From Ideonella margarita (GTDB lineage: Bacteria > Pseudomonadota > Gammaproteobacteria > Burkholderiales > Burkholderiaceae_C): 64,000 nt of DNA. Shown in pieces: positions 23,623-32,366 of this stretch. The notes below the pieces were generated by a model. That model did no database searches. It saw only the letters and a program-made list of their open reading frames with translations, and was not told where the DNA came from. Location: the NCBI RefSeq assembly GCF_038066635.1, contig NZ_JBBUTI010000002.1:124001-188000 (forward strand), in the 5' to 3' direction. A program made the translations under genes and the position numbers. Each line of letters opens with the position of its first letter. Position 1 is the stretch's first letter.

Positions 23623-24333
23623 TTAATTGGGGACAGAGTCAATGCCCGGCACCTTGCGCGGCCGGCCACGTGGGCGGGGGCTCAGGTCACGTTGGGTCAA
23701 CACGCCAACCTGGTGGACAAAGGCATCGTTGCCGAGCGTCGCCCCCCTCATCAGCGTCGCGGTGATGTGTTGGCGGTCTGTGTCGGACAGCCCCTCCTCC
23801 AGCCAACGGCGATAGTTGATGTCACGCTCAAACGGCGTGTTGCCCAATTGCCAGAAGGCAGGATGGTCGGTGATCAACGGATCCCGCCGCTCACCAATGT
23901 GGTGCGACAGGCTCGACCACGGCCAATCAAGCAAGCCTGAGGCCAGCCCTGCGCGGTGGGGGTTGAGTTCGATGTATTTGAGACAGGACAACAGCCATCC
24001 GTCAGCGTCGATGACCTGTGCACGGAAGCGCCCTTCCCAGAGCGTCCCCGTGCGGCCATGGCGGTGGTTGAACCAGCCCACGTACCGGCGACCCAGGCTC
24101 TGCATCATGCGGCTCAAGCTCTGCTCGGTGCTCGGCGACACAAGCAGGTGCACATGGTTGTCCATCAGCACATAGGCGTGGATCGACACCCGGTGTTCAA
24201 TGGCAACGTCCCCCAGAACCTGCAGGTAGTGTTTGCGATCGACATCGTCGTGCACGATCAGGCCGCGGTTGTTGCCACGCTGGATGACGTGGTGTGGGTG
24301 GCCGGGCGCCACCAGTCTTACTTGTCTCGCCAT
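23623..24333 (-). CDS. REP-associated tyrosine transposase
   Basis: A 236 aa Y1-type (IS200-like HUH) transposase of the RAYT family. RAYTs are usually domesticated single-copy enzymes that act on REP-like palindromes rather than classic IS transposases. Visible are the N-terminal ARQVRLVAPGHPHHVIQRGN, the HUH metal motif in DNHVHLLVSP (about residues 58-67), the tail GTLWEGRFRAQVID and the Tyr-containing helix CLKYIELNPHRAGL at about 118-131. The C-terminal RPRGRPRKVPG is basic. The reading frame is intact. The stop lies next to the second left repeat. Confidence 0.9.
   Translation of the reverse strand: MARQVRLVAPGHPHHVIQRGNNRGLIVHDDVDRKHYLQVLGDVAIEHRVSIHAYVLMDNHVHLLVSPSTEQSLSRMMQSLGRRYVGWFNHRHGRTGTLWEGRFRAQVIDADGWLLSCLKYIELNPHRAGLASGLLDWPWSSLSHHIGERRDPLITDHPAFWQLGNTPFERDINYRRWLEEGLSDTDRQHITATLMRGATLGNDAFVHQVGVLTQRDLSPRPRGRPRKVPGIDSVPN
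23631..23653 (+). repeat. second, internal RAYT repeat copy
   Basis: ATTTAATTGGGGACAGAGTC followed by AAT is a degenerate copy of the left terminal repeat. It overlaps the last codons of the transposase gene. Confidence 0.6.
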
Positions 24334-24341
24334 CTGGCAAG

Positions 24342-24366
24342 CTTAATCTACTCTGACCCCATTAAC
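24342..24366 (-). repeat. RAYT right terminal repeat
   Basis: Reads TTAATGGGGTCAGAGTAGAT then TAAG on the minus strand, an inverted copy of the left end. It lies between the transposase ATG and the dgt stop. Confidence 0.75.
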
Positions 24367-24377
24367 CGAGGTAATGA

Positions 24378-25532
24378 TCAGTCGGCTTGCGGGAACAGGC
24401 GCTGTCCGGTCAGGCGGTGGTGTTCGCGGGTGGCGAAGCGGTCGGTCATGCCGGCGATGTAGTCGCAGACGGATCGCGGAAGATCGGCGGCTTGGGCGTA
24501 GTCGTCGGGCATTTCAGCGGGTGCGCTCAAATACGCGGCGAACAGGTCGCGGATGATCTGGCGGCCAGCCTCGGTGGTGGCCACCACCTGGGGGTGGCGA
24601 TACAGTTCGCGGAACATGAAGCGCTTCATGTCGGCGCTGGCCTGTTTCATCTCGGCACTGAAACCGATCAGCGGGCCGAGCAGCCGGGCGGCTTCGGCAT
24701 CTTCGGGTGCCGCCTCGGCCAGACGGGCACGGCTCGCGTCGATCACGTCGTAAACCTGCGCGGACAACATGCGCCTGATGGTTTCGGCGAGCTGCCTCTT
24801 GACGGTGGCACCCGTCAAGGCGGGGTGCGCTGCCATCGCGTCCTGAAAATGGCGCTCGAACAAGGCCACCCCACGCAGTTGGTCGAGCGACAACAAGCCG
24901 GAGCGCACGCCATCGTCGACGTCATGCGCGTTGTAGGCAATCTCGTCAGCCAGATTGGTCAGTTGCGCCTCAAGGCTGGCTTGATGGCCGAGCATGAACC
25001 GCTGTCCCACCCCACCCGGCTCTCGCTGCTCCATGCGCTGCGCCAACGCGAGCGGGCAACGCTTCAGCACCCCCTCGCGGGTTTCAAAGCACAGGTTCAA
25101 GCCGTCCCAGTCGGGGTAACGCTGCTCGAGCTCGTCGACCACGCGCAGACTTTGCAGGTTGTGCTCGAAACCGCCGTGGGCCGCCATGCAGTCGTTCAAG
25201 GCGTCTTGGCCGGCATGGCCGAACGGCGTGTGGCCAAGGTCGTGCGCCAGGGCGATCGCCTCAACCAGGTCTTCGTTCAGCGCCAAGCTGCGCGAAATGC
25301 TGCGGCCCAGTTGCGCCACCTCCAGCGAGTGGGTCAGCCGCGTGCGGAACAGGTCACCTTCGTGATTCAGGAAAACCTGCGTCTTGTAGACCAGGCGCCG
25401 GAAGGCGGTGGAATGGACGATGCGGTCCCGGTCGCGCTGGAAGTCGTCGCGCGTGGGGGCGGCCGGCTCCGCGCGCCTGCGACCCCGGCTTCGTTGGGGC
25501 CAACTGGCCCACGGCGCCAGCGGTGCATTCAT
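24378..25532 (-). CDS. dgt: deoxyguanosinetriphosphate triphosphohydrolase-like HD protein
   Basis: A 384 aa HD-domain dNTPase. It hydrolyses dGTP or other dNTPs to the nucleoside and triphosphate. Metal-binding motifs are RLTHSLEVAQ (H at about residue 68) and AHDLGHTPFGHAGQ (HD at about 95-96). DRDRIVHSTAFRRLVYKTQVF is the family N-terminal signature. ATG 25532 overlaps the aroB stop (ATGA), giving an aroK-aroB-dgt operon; the longer upstream frame has no start support. Confidence 0.9.
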   Translation of the reverse strand: MNAPLAPWASWPQRSRGRRRAEPAAPTRDDFQRDRDRIVHSTAFRRLVYKTQVFLNHEGDLFRTRLTHSLEVAQLGRSISRSLALNEDLVEAIALAHDLGHTPFGHAGQDALNDCMAAHGGFEHNLQSLRVVDELEQRYPDWDGLNLCFETREGVLKRCPLALAQRMEQREPGGVGQRFMLGHQASLEAQLTNLADEIAYNAHDVDDGVRSGLLSLDQLRGVALFERHFQDAMAAHPALTGATVKRQLAETIRRMLSAQVYDVIDASRARLAEAAPEDAEAARLLGPLIGFSAEMKQASADMKRFMFRELYRHPQVVATTEAGRQIIRDLFAAYLSAPAEMPDDYAQAADLPRSVCDYIAGMTDRFATREHHRLTGQRLFPQAD

Positions 25533-26641
25533 GCGGGTTGGCAGCAGGCAGCCAGCGTTTGGCGCACCAAGGCTTCGGGCGCCGGGCGCATCACCGCCGA
25601 GCCCAGCTTGTCGATCAGCACGAAGCGGATTTCGCCGCCCTGAGACTTCTTGTCGACTCGCATGTGCTCCAGGTACTCCTCGGCTGACAGCGCGGGCGCG
25701 ACCACCGGCAGGCCGGCGCGCGAAATCAGTGCCCGCAGACGATCGGCAAAGCCGGCAGGCATCAGGCCGCAACGCTCTGACAGATCCGCCGCCATCACCA
25801 TGCCCGCAGCCACCGCCTCGCCATGCAACCAGGTACCGAAACCCAGGCCCGCTTCGATCGCGTGGCCGAAGGTGTGACCGAAATTCAGAATGGCGCGCAG
25901 GCCACCTTCCCGCTCATCAGCCCCAACCACGGCAGCCTTGATTTCACACGAGCGCTGAACCGCATGAGCGATCAATGCAGGCTCCAGCGCGACCAAGCCC
26001 TCCATGTGCTCTTCGAGCCAGGCCAGGAAAGACGCATCGGCAATCGGGCCGTACTTGATCACCTCGGCGAGGCCGGCCGACACCTCCCGCGCAGGCAAGG
26101 TGCGCAGCGTATCCATGTCGCAGATCACCCGCACCGGCTGGTAGAACGCACCGATCATGTTCTTGCCGAGAGGGTGATTGACGGCGGTCTTGCCGCCAAC
26201 GGACGAATCAACCTGCGACAGCAAGGTGGTGGGCACCTGCACAAAAGGTACGCCGCGCATGTAGCAGGCAGCGGCAAAACCAGTCATGTCCCCGACAACT
26301 CCGCCGCCCAGCGCATACAGCACTGACTTGCGGTCTGCCCCATTGGCCAGCAGCCGATCGAACACGAGGTTCATCGTCTGCCAGTCCTTGTGAGCCTCGC
26401 CGTCTGGCAGCACCAGCACGTCCACGCGGTTGTGTAGCGCCGACAGTTGACGTTGAAGCACATCGGCATAGAGCGGTGCCACCACCTCATTGGTCACCAC
26501 CAGCGCCTGGGCAGACTTCGGGAGATCAGACCAGGTAGCGGCCGCATCCAGCAGGCCGGCGCCGATCACGACATCGTAGGAGCGATCGCCAAGGGCGATG
26601 CCGACCTTGGTCGGCGCAAGAAGATTCGAAGGAGCAGACAT
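25529..26641 (-). CDS. aroB: 3-dehydroquinate synthase
   Basis: A 370 aa NAD- and zinc-dependent enzyme converting DAHP to 3-dehydroquinate, step two of the shikimate pathway. NAD-binding GGGVVGDMTGF is at about residues 102-112, the substrate lysines are in SSVGGKTAVNHPLGKNMIGAF, and the zinc ligands are in EVIKYG, GHTFGHAIE and LHGEAVAAGM. It is 57 bp downstream of aroK and overlaps dgt. Confidence 0.96.
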   Translation of the reverse strand: MSAPSNLLAPTKVGIALGDRSYDVVIGAGLLDAAATWSDLPKSAQALVVTNEVVAPLYADVLQRQLSALHNRVDVLVLPDGEAHKDWQTMNLVFDRLLANGADRKSVLYALGGGVVGDMTGFAAACYMRGVPFVQVPTTLLSQVDSSVGGKTAVNHPLGKNMIGAFYQPVRVICDMDTLRTLPAREVSAGLAEVIKYGPIADASFLAWLEEHMEGLVALEPALIAHAVQRSCEIKAAVVGADEREGGLRAILNFGHTFGHAIEAGLGFGTWLHGEAVAAGMVMAADLSERCGLMPAGFADRLRALISRAGLPVVAPALSAEEYLEHMRVDKKSQGGEIRFVLIDKLGSAVMRPAPEALVRQTLAACCQPA

Positions 26642-26698
26642 GCAGAGAAGTGTAGTTGGATGGTGGCCTGAGCCCCTGCAACCGAAAGATGCAGGCCT

Positions 26699-27226
26699 TC
26701 AGGCCTGGGGTTTGGCCGGCAGCATGTCGAGTTGCATGGCCACGAGATTGGCCAGCGTGTGCACGGACGTTCTACCGGTATCAATGCCGAAATCGGCAAC
26801 CTCACGGTAAAACGGGTCACGCTCGGCAAACAGATCCCTGAGGCGCTTCAGCGGATCAACGCCTTGAAGCAGCGGGCGCTGTGTGTCATGCCGCAGCCGG
26901 CGGGCCAGGTCATCGGGTGTGGCGCGCAGGTACACCACATGATGGCCTGACCGCTTGATCTGTGCGCGATTGGCTTCCCGCAGCACAGCGCCACCACCGG
27001 TGGCCACCACCAGGTCTGGTCGAGCACAGAGCTCGGCGATCACCTGCTGCTCATGGTCCCGGAAACTTTGTTCACCGTACTGCTCGAAGTGGACGCGGAT
27101 GCTGGTTCCCAGCTGGCGTTCGATTTCGGTGTCGGCATCGACGAACTGCAAGTTCATCAGACGCGCCACATGCCTACCCACCGTGGACTTGCCGCTACCC
27201 GGCAAGCCAACCAGAACCACACTCAT
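26699..27226 (-). CDS. aroK: shikimate kinase
   Basis: A 175 aa P-loop kinase that phosphorylates shikimate at the 3-hydroxyl. Walker A GLPGSGKST is at residues 7-15. The substrate-binding residues are in DADTEIERQ and ATGGGAVLR, and the lid in RRLRHDTQRPLLQG. ATG 27226 is set by alignment. Only 15 bases separate it from the T-tract of a strong terminator, leaving no room for a promoter of its own. Confidence 0.95.
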   Translation of the reverse strand: MSVVLVGLPGSGKSTVGRHVARLMNLQFVDADTEIERQLGTSIRVHFEQYGEQSFRDHEQQVIAELCARPDLVVATGGGAVLREANRAQIKRSGHHVVYLRATPDDLARRLRHDTQRPLLQGVDPLKRLRDLFAERDPFYREVADFGIDTGRTSVHTLANLVAMQLDMLPAKPQA

Positions 27227-27241
27227 GACTGACCCACATGT

Positions 27242-27275
27242 AAAAAAGCCCGCAGAGGCATGCACCTCTGCGGGC
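27242..27275 (-). terminator. rho-independent terminator directly before aroK
   Basis: On the minus strand GCCCGCAGAGG, a six-base loop, CCTCTGCGGGC and then TTTTTT. It follows the stop of the Ig-like lipoprotein gene (27298). The 11 bp perfect stem and T-run make it strong. Confidence 0.9.
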
Positions 27276-27297
27276 CCGAAGCGTAGCTGGAGTCTAC

Positions 27298-28917
27298 TCA
27301 ATTCGCATTCGCGCACGAACTCGACTGGCCGTAAGGGCTCAGCCAGAACGCCGGCGTCGCGGTGGTGATGGCCAGCACATCGGACGGCACCTTCGTGAGG
27401 CCCGAGAACTGCGCCGTGCCTTCAGTGCCAGCGACACCGTTTGCAGACACCGTGATGCCGTAGTTCACCCAGCTCGCCTTGTCTTGCGGATAGACCAGGC
27501 GCAGGAACACCATGCCGTTGCTGTTGGTGAGGTTCGAACCGTTGAAGCTCAGGGACGCGTCTGCCTTGCGAGGCTCAATCGAGCCACTGCCATTGGTGTC
27601 TTCAGCGATGCTCAAGACGCCATTGCGGTCCACGTCCTCGTTGGTGCAGCTGGCGGTAATCGTCTGGCCCCAGGCTCCGTTCGCCAGATTCCAACGGCCC
27701 TTGTGATAGGCGGGCAGATCAAGCGTGGCGCTCACAGCGACATTCGACATGGCGAAGCCGGCGGAATTGACCACCATCACCACGTAATCGAGCACGTAGG
27801 TCAGCTTGTCGCTGCCTTCGGCGATGCTGCCGTTGGCGCCGATGCTCACCGACAGCGGCTCAGCCGTCACGGTCAGCTTCACATCCACCGGGTTCGGGCA
27901 GACACCGACTGCAAAGTCGCTGTAGTCCCAGCAGGCACGAACAGTGACGCCATCGGTCGGGCTGGAGCGCGTGCCAGGCACGTAAGACGTGCTCACGATG
28001 CCGTTGGCGCTCGAATACAGCAGGTTGGATCCGGCCGAGATCGTGCCGCCAATGCTGTTCGGATCCGGCAACTCGAATCGCACGCGAACATTTTCCACCG
28101 GCCGGTTGGCAGCAGCCACGAACAGGGCCCGGATTTCAGTCTGGTTGGACGTGCCCGTCGAGTTGACCGGAACCGTCTTCGGATTTGCCGACAGCGACGC
28201 GGACGTCACCGGGCCGACGGCCACGGGAATGTTGCTGTTCGTCGACTGCACCTGGACGGTCTGGTTCAGAGACACACCACCGGCTGTCGCCGTGATCGTC
28301 AATGGGCCGCTCGTGGTCGGTGCGGTGAAATCGAAGCGGTACTCACCCGATGAGTTGGTGATGCCAGTCGCGCCAGCGAGACCTGGCGCCGTGACCACCA
28401 CCTCTTGCCCAGGCAAGGCATTGGAATTGGAATCCGAGACCTTGTAGTTCACATAACCGGCACCGCCAGGCACCACGGTCGAGGTCAACGTAGCCGTGAT
28501 CTTGGTGCCCGTGACCAGGATGGTGGCGCTGCGGCTGAGGGAGCCAGACGTGACCGTGACGGTGATGATGCGGTTGGATCGGTCAGAGCCGATGCCGACC
28601 GTGGCGGAGGCCTTGCCGGAGGAATCGGTGCTTGAAGAGCCGACTGACGCGACCGCGTTGTTGTTCACGGCGAAAGTCACGTTGGCACCGGACACTGCAT
28701 TCCGGTTACCGTCCACGGCCGTTGCCGTTGCGGTCACGGTCTCGAGGCCGGTATTGACCAGTTGCTGGGTGCTCAGCGTCAGGACCAGATCAGACACGGT
28801 GCTCGTGGTCGATCCACCACCAAACCCCGAGGTGCCCGAGTCAGACCCACCACCGCCACAGGCGGTCATCAAGACCGTGGCGGCCACTGCCAGCCACGTG
28901 CCAAATTTCTTGTGCAT
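27298..28917 (-). CDS. Ig-like (Big-1 type) surface lipoprotein
   Basis: A 539 aa predicted lipoprotein. The signal peptide ends in the lipobox LMTAC, followed by a Gly/Ser linker (about residues 20-40). The rest is Thr/Ser/Val-rich beta-sandwich sequence of bacterial Ig-like type, at least three repeats: about 40-130 (TATAVDGNRNAVSGANVTFAV), about 130-225 and about 230-335. At about 425-447 two EF-hand-like loops occur, DVDRNGVLS and DTNGSGSIE, which may bind calcium. I chose ATG 28917 (MHKKFG) with GGGAG upstream. It sits between pilQ and aroK in pilus-operon orientation; function unknown. Confidence 0.75.
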   Translation of the reverse strand: MHKKFGTWLAVAATVLMTACGGGGSDSGTSGFGGGSTTSTVSDLVLTLSTQQLVNTGLETVTATATAVDGNRNAVSGANVTFAVNNNAVASVGSSSTDSSGKASATVGIGSDRSNRIITVTVTSGSLSRSATILVTGTKITATLTSTVVPGGAGYVNYKVSDSNSNALPGQEVVVTAPGLAGATGITNSSGEYRFDFTAPTTSGPLTITATAGGVSLNQTVQVQSTNSNIPVAVGPVTSASLSANPKTVPVNSTGTSNQTEIRALFVAAANRPVENVRVRFELPDPNSIGGTISAGSNLLYSSANGIVSTSYVPGTRSSPTDGVTVRACWDYSDFAVGVCPNPVDVKLTVTAEPLSVSIGANGSIAEGSDKLTYVLDYVVMVVNSAGFAMSNVAVSATLDLPAYHKGRWNLANGAWGQTITASCTNEDVDRNGVLSIAEDTNGSGSIEPRKADASLSFNGSNLTNSNGMVFLRLVYPQDKASWVNYGITVSANGVAGTEGTAQFSGLTKVPSDVLAITTATPAFWLSPYGQSSSCANAN

Positions 28918-28958
28918 TCCAATTGCTCCCATGTCTACGCGCGCAGCCTCGGCAAATT

Positions 28959-31136
28959 TCAGCGGGCTGCGGAACGATCCGTCACGACCTTCGGCGTGAT
29001 GAACACCAGCAACTCAGTGCGGTTGCTGTAGCGGACCGTGTTCTTGAACAGATTGCCGACCACCGGCAGATCGCCCAGGAACGGCACCTTGTTGGTTTCG
29101 TCGCGGTCGTTCTGCGTGAAGATACCGCCAATCACCACCGTGCCGCCGTTCTCTACCAGCACCTGCGTCTTCACATGCTTGGTGTTGATGGCAGGGCCGG
29201 CGTTGGTCAACTCACCGCGGCTGTCCTTGTTCACGTCCACGTCGAGAATCACATTGCCTTCTGGCGTGATCTGCGGCGTGACTTCCAGCTTCAGGCTGGC
29301 CTTCTTGAACTGGATCGACGTGGCGCCGCTGGACGTGGCCACGTTGTAAGGCAGCTCTTCACCCTGTTCGATCAAGGCCTTGACCTGGTCGGCAGTGATG
29401 ACGCGCGGGCTCGAGACGATCTTGCCCTTGCCTTCAGCTTCAAGTGCCGACAGTTCCAGGTTCAGGAAACGGTTGGCAGAAGCACTGAACAGCGACAGCG
29501 CGAAGGTTGCTGCCGAAGCGGTGCTGATGTTCGAGGTCGATGCCGGCAGGCTGACAAACTGGGTGTTGGTAAACGCCGTATCCGTCGTCTGCTGCAGGGT
29601 CTGGTAGCCCACGCCGTTGTAGTTGCCGCCGATGGTGACGTTGTTGCCACCACCCACGTTGTAGCCCGGGGTGCCGCCGCGCAGGCCACGCATGTCTGCG
29701 GTGCCGAGCTTCACACCGAGCGCGCGGCCAAACTTGTCATCAGCCTCGACGATGCGCGCCTCGATCAGCACCTGACGCACCGGCACGTCGATCTTGGCGA
29801 TCATCATCGCCACTTCTTCAAGCTTCGACGGGACGTCCGAGACGAACAGCTGGTTGGTCCGGGTTTCGAACAGCACCGTGCCGCGAGGCGACAGGATGCG
29901 CGTGGTGGTGTTGTTGCCGCCGCTGCCAGAGTTGGTCGTCGTGCCAATCAGGCCGCGGGCCACTTCCTCAGCCTTGGTGTAGTTCAACTGGAACGACTGC
30001 GTGCGCACCGGCTCCAGATCAGCGATCTTCTTCTTGGCTTCCAGATCGATCTGCTCCTTGGCAGCCAGTTCGTCCTTCGGCGCAATCCAGAGCACATTGC
30101 CCGACTTGCGCATGCCCAGGCCCTTGCTCTGCAGAATGATGTCGAGGGCGTGATCCCACGGCACATCCTTCAGGCGCAGCGTCGAGGTGCCGGTCACGGT
30201 ATCGCTGGTCACCACGTTGAAGTTGGTGAAGTCAGCGATGACCTGCAGCAGCGCGCGCACTTCGATGTTCTGGAAGTTCAGCGACAGCTTTTCGCCCTGG
30301 TAGGTCGGACCCTGCGTGACCTTGTTCGGGTCCATCCGCACGGGCCGCACTTCCAGCACGAACTGGTTGTCGGTCTGGTAAGCGCTGTGTTCCCAGGCGC
30401 CGCGGGGCTCGATGACCATGCGGACACGGTCACCAGTCTGTGCCATCGACACGGCCTGCACAGGCGAGCCGAAGTCGGACACATCCAGGCGACGGCGCAG
30501 GTTCTCGGGCAGCGACGAGCGCAGGAACTCGACGACGAGGTTCTGGCCCTGCTGGCGCAGATCGACGCCCACCTGGGTGTTCACCAGGCCGACGATGACA
30601 CGGCCAGCGCCATCCGGGCCACGCCGGAAGTCGATGTCGCGGATCGGCAGCGGGTCAGCATTCTGGCTGGCGGCGAAATGCACGGGCGGCGTGGAGGCCG
30701 AGGTCGGTGCAGCGCCCACGGCCGCAGCCTGATCCAGCAGGATCAGCAAGGTCTTGCCCTGGATTTCAGTGCGGTAGGTTGCAGCTTGCCGCAGGCTCAG
30801 CACCAGACGGGTCCGGTCACCGGAGTTCGCCACGTTCACCGCGCGAACATTCCCCTGGTTCACATCCACCGATGGACGGCCCAGCGCGTTCACCACGCCC
30901 GGCAGGTCGATCGCCACGCGGGGCGGCGATTGCACCGAGAAGCCAGCCGGCAATGCCGTGAGCGCCTCGCTCAGCTCCACCCGCACCACCTCGCCGCCCG
31001 CCTGCTGGGCAGCGGTGATACCGCGGATCATGTTCTGGGCCCAACCCATGGCGGGCATGGTCATCAAGCCCAAAGTAAGGACAACGGCCCCTGCGTAGCG
31101 ACTCCGCATCGTGCGTGACTCCAACCTGTTATTCAT
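28959..31136 (-). CDS. pilQ: PilQ type IV pilus secretin
   Basis: A 725 aa outer-membrane secretin through which the pilus passes. A signal peptide (to about residue 33, MGWAQ) precedes AMIN-type domains (about 35-260). The secretin N-domain follows (LNFQNIEVRALLQVIADFTNFN, about 280) and then the secretin pore domain (VPVRQVLIEARIVEA; VENGGTVVIGGIF; VPFLGDLPVVGNLFK). ATG 31136 overlaps the pilP stop (ATGA). It is the last gene of pilMNOPQ. Confidence 0.96.
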   Translation of the reverse strand: MNNRLESRTMRSRYAGAVVLTLGLMTMPAMGWAQNMIRGITAAQQAGGEVVRVELSEALTALPAGFSVQSPPRVAIDLPGVVNALGRPSVDVNQGNVRAVNVANSGDRTRLVLSLRQAATYRTEIQGKTLLILLDQAAAVGAAPTSASTPPVHFAASQNADPLPIRDIDFRRGPDGAGRVIVGLVNTQVGVDLRQQGQNLVVEFLRSSLPENLRRRLDVSDFGSPVQAVSMAQTGDRVRMVIEPRGAWEHSAYQTDNQFVLEVRPVRMDPNKVTQGPTYQGEKLSLNFQNIEVRALLQVIADFTNFNVVTSDTVTGTSTLRLKDVPWDHALDIILQSKGLGMRKSGNVLWIAPKDELAAKEQIDLEAKKKIADLEPVRTQSFQLNYTKAEEVARGLIGTTTNSGSGGNNTTTRILSPRGTVLFETRTNQLFVSDVPSKLEEVAMMIAKIDVPVRQVLIEARIVEADDKFGRALGVKLGTADMRGLRGGTPGYNVGGGNNVTIGGNYNGVGYQTLQQTTDTAFTNTQFVSLPASTSNISTASAATFALSLFSASANRFLNLELSALEAEGKGKIVSSPRVITADQVKALIEQGEELPYNVATSSGATSIQFKKASLKLEVTPQITPEGNVILDVDVNKDSRGELTNAGPAINTKHVKTQVLVENGGTVVIGGIFTQNDRDETNKVPFLGDLPVVGNLFKNTVRYSNRTELLVFITPKVVTDRSAAR

Positions 31137-31660
31137 CGCGCCGTCTCCTGCAATTGGAGCGTACTGTTGCGCTCGATCCATTCACCCGCCGCGTCCTGAA
31201 CGATTTCGCGCAAGGTGATTTCCGTTTCGGTGATCTTGGTGATCTTCCCGTAGTTCAGCCCCAGGTACTCGCCGACCTTCACATAGTGAAGCAGGGCCTC
31301 GACCTTCAGAATTGCGTACTGGCGCTTGTCGCGTGTCATGCTGCCGACCATCACCATGCCGTCCAGCGGGAAGGCCTCCAGAGGCTCCTTGCGGCGCTTG
31401 GCTTCCGACGCCAGCATGGCACCGGACTGGTTCGCATCCAGCTTGTTGCCCGAGGACATCTTCTGCGCACCGAACGGGTCAACCGCACCCAGGCCGGTGT
31501 AGGCCTGCGGCGTGAACTTCTTTGGCGCGGCGATGGGCTCGACGCTCGGCTTGACTTCCTGCTTCTGCTGATCCATCCAGGCCTTCAATTCGTCGTCATC
31601 CGACGAGCAGGCGCCCAGGCAGGCCAGCAGGCAGAGGCTGGCTATCCAACGTTGATTCAT
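31133..31660 (-). CDS. pilP: PilP pilus assembly lipoprotein
   Basis: A 175 aa inner-membrane lipoprotein (lipobox LGAC at residues 15-18) that links PilN/PilO to the secretin PilQ. The C-terminal HR-type domain is seen in LDGMVMVGSMTRDKRQYAIL and GEYLGLNYGKITKI. Its start overlaps the pilO stop and its stop overlaps the pilQ start. Confidence 0.93.
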   Translation of the reverse strand: MNQRWIASLCLLACLGACSSDDDELKAWMDQQKQEVKPSVEPIAAPKKFTPQAYTGLGAVDPFGAQKMSSGNKLDANQSGAMLASEAKRRKEPLEAFPLDGMVMVGSMTRDKRQYAILKVEALLHYVKVGEYLGLNYGKITKITETEITLREIVQDAAGEWIERNSTLQLQETAR

Positions 31661-32358
31661 GGCGCGTCCTTGGGCTTGGCGCCGTTCTTGCGCGCGGCAG
31701 CCGCATTGCGCTTGACCTCGGCCACTTCGGCGGCGTCGAGGTAGCGGTAGGTGCGTGCGGTGGCTTCCATCGTGAGCGGGCCGTTGCTGTCCTTGCCAGC
31801 CGGCGACACCACGAGGTTGTGCAGCGTCACGATCCGGGACAGGTTGGCCACGTCGCCGGCGAACGAGCCGATGTCGTGATACGCGCCAGAGACCTTGATC
31901 GAGATCGGCAGCTCGGCGTAGTAATCCTTCACCACGATCTGGCCGGGCTTGAACAGCTCGAACTGCAGACCACGGCCAGCACCCGCCTGGTTGATGTCGG
32001 ACAGCAGCGCATCCATTTCGGCCTTGCCGGGCAGCTGCTTTTCGAGCTGGGTCACGTATTCCTGAACCAGCTCCTTCTGCTTCTTCAGCTCATCCAGGTT
32101 GATGGCCTGGGTCAGCTTGATGCGGTACTCATTGCGCAGGTTGGGCTCCTTGGCCCGCTCGGCGGTGAGGTTGTCGTCTTCCTCGCTCAGCACCACCAGC
32201 CAGCCGAGGATCACCACGGCCACCATGGCGGCCAGCCATGCCACGATCTTGGGCAGCAGCGGCCATTGGCCTGGTTCTTTGGGGTTGAGTTCCCGGAACT
32301 GGGAGAGGCCGCCACGCAGTGCAGCCCCGACATCGATGTTTTTGCCTATCGTCGCCAT
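31657..32358 (-). CDS. pilO: PilO pilus alignment-complex protein
   Basis: A 233 aa inner-membrane protein with one transmembrane helix (about residues 38-58, IVAWLAAMVAVVILGWLVVL). A coiled coil follows (about 62-115), then a ferredoxin-like periplasmic domain (FELFKPGQIVVKDYYAELPI). It pairs with PilN to align the pilus motor and secretin. It lies 8 bp after pilN. Confidence 0.94.
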   Translation of the reverse strand: MATIGKNIDVGAALRGGLSQFRELNPKEPGQWPLLPKIVAWLAAMVAVVILGWLVVLSEEDDNLTAERAKEPNLRNEYRIKLTQAINLDELKKQKELVQEYVTQLEKQLPGKAEMDALLSDINQAGAGRGLQFELFKPGQIVVKDYYAELPISIKVSGAYHDIGSFAGDVANLSRIVTLHNLVVSPAGKDSNGPLTMEATARTYRYLDAAEVAEVKRNAAAARKNGAKPKDAP

Positions 32359-32366
32359 CTTCTACC

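Larger units (their letters stand above)
23573..24366. mobile_element. RAYT (REP-associated tyrosine transposase) element
   Basis: A 794 bp unit fills the space between the gltB promoter and dgt. Its ends are imperfect inverted repeats built on TTAATGGGGTCAGAGT: left end 23573-23600, right end 24342-24366. An extra copy of the left motif lies at 23631-23653, reaching into the 3' end of the transposase gene. The GGGGTCAGAGT core is the sort of sequence seen flanking RAYT genes in beta- and gammaproteobacteria. No target duplication is obvious, as expected for HUH/Y1 enzymes. Confidence 0.8.
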
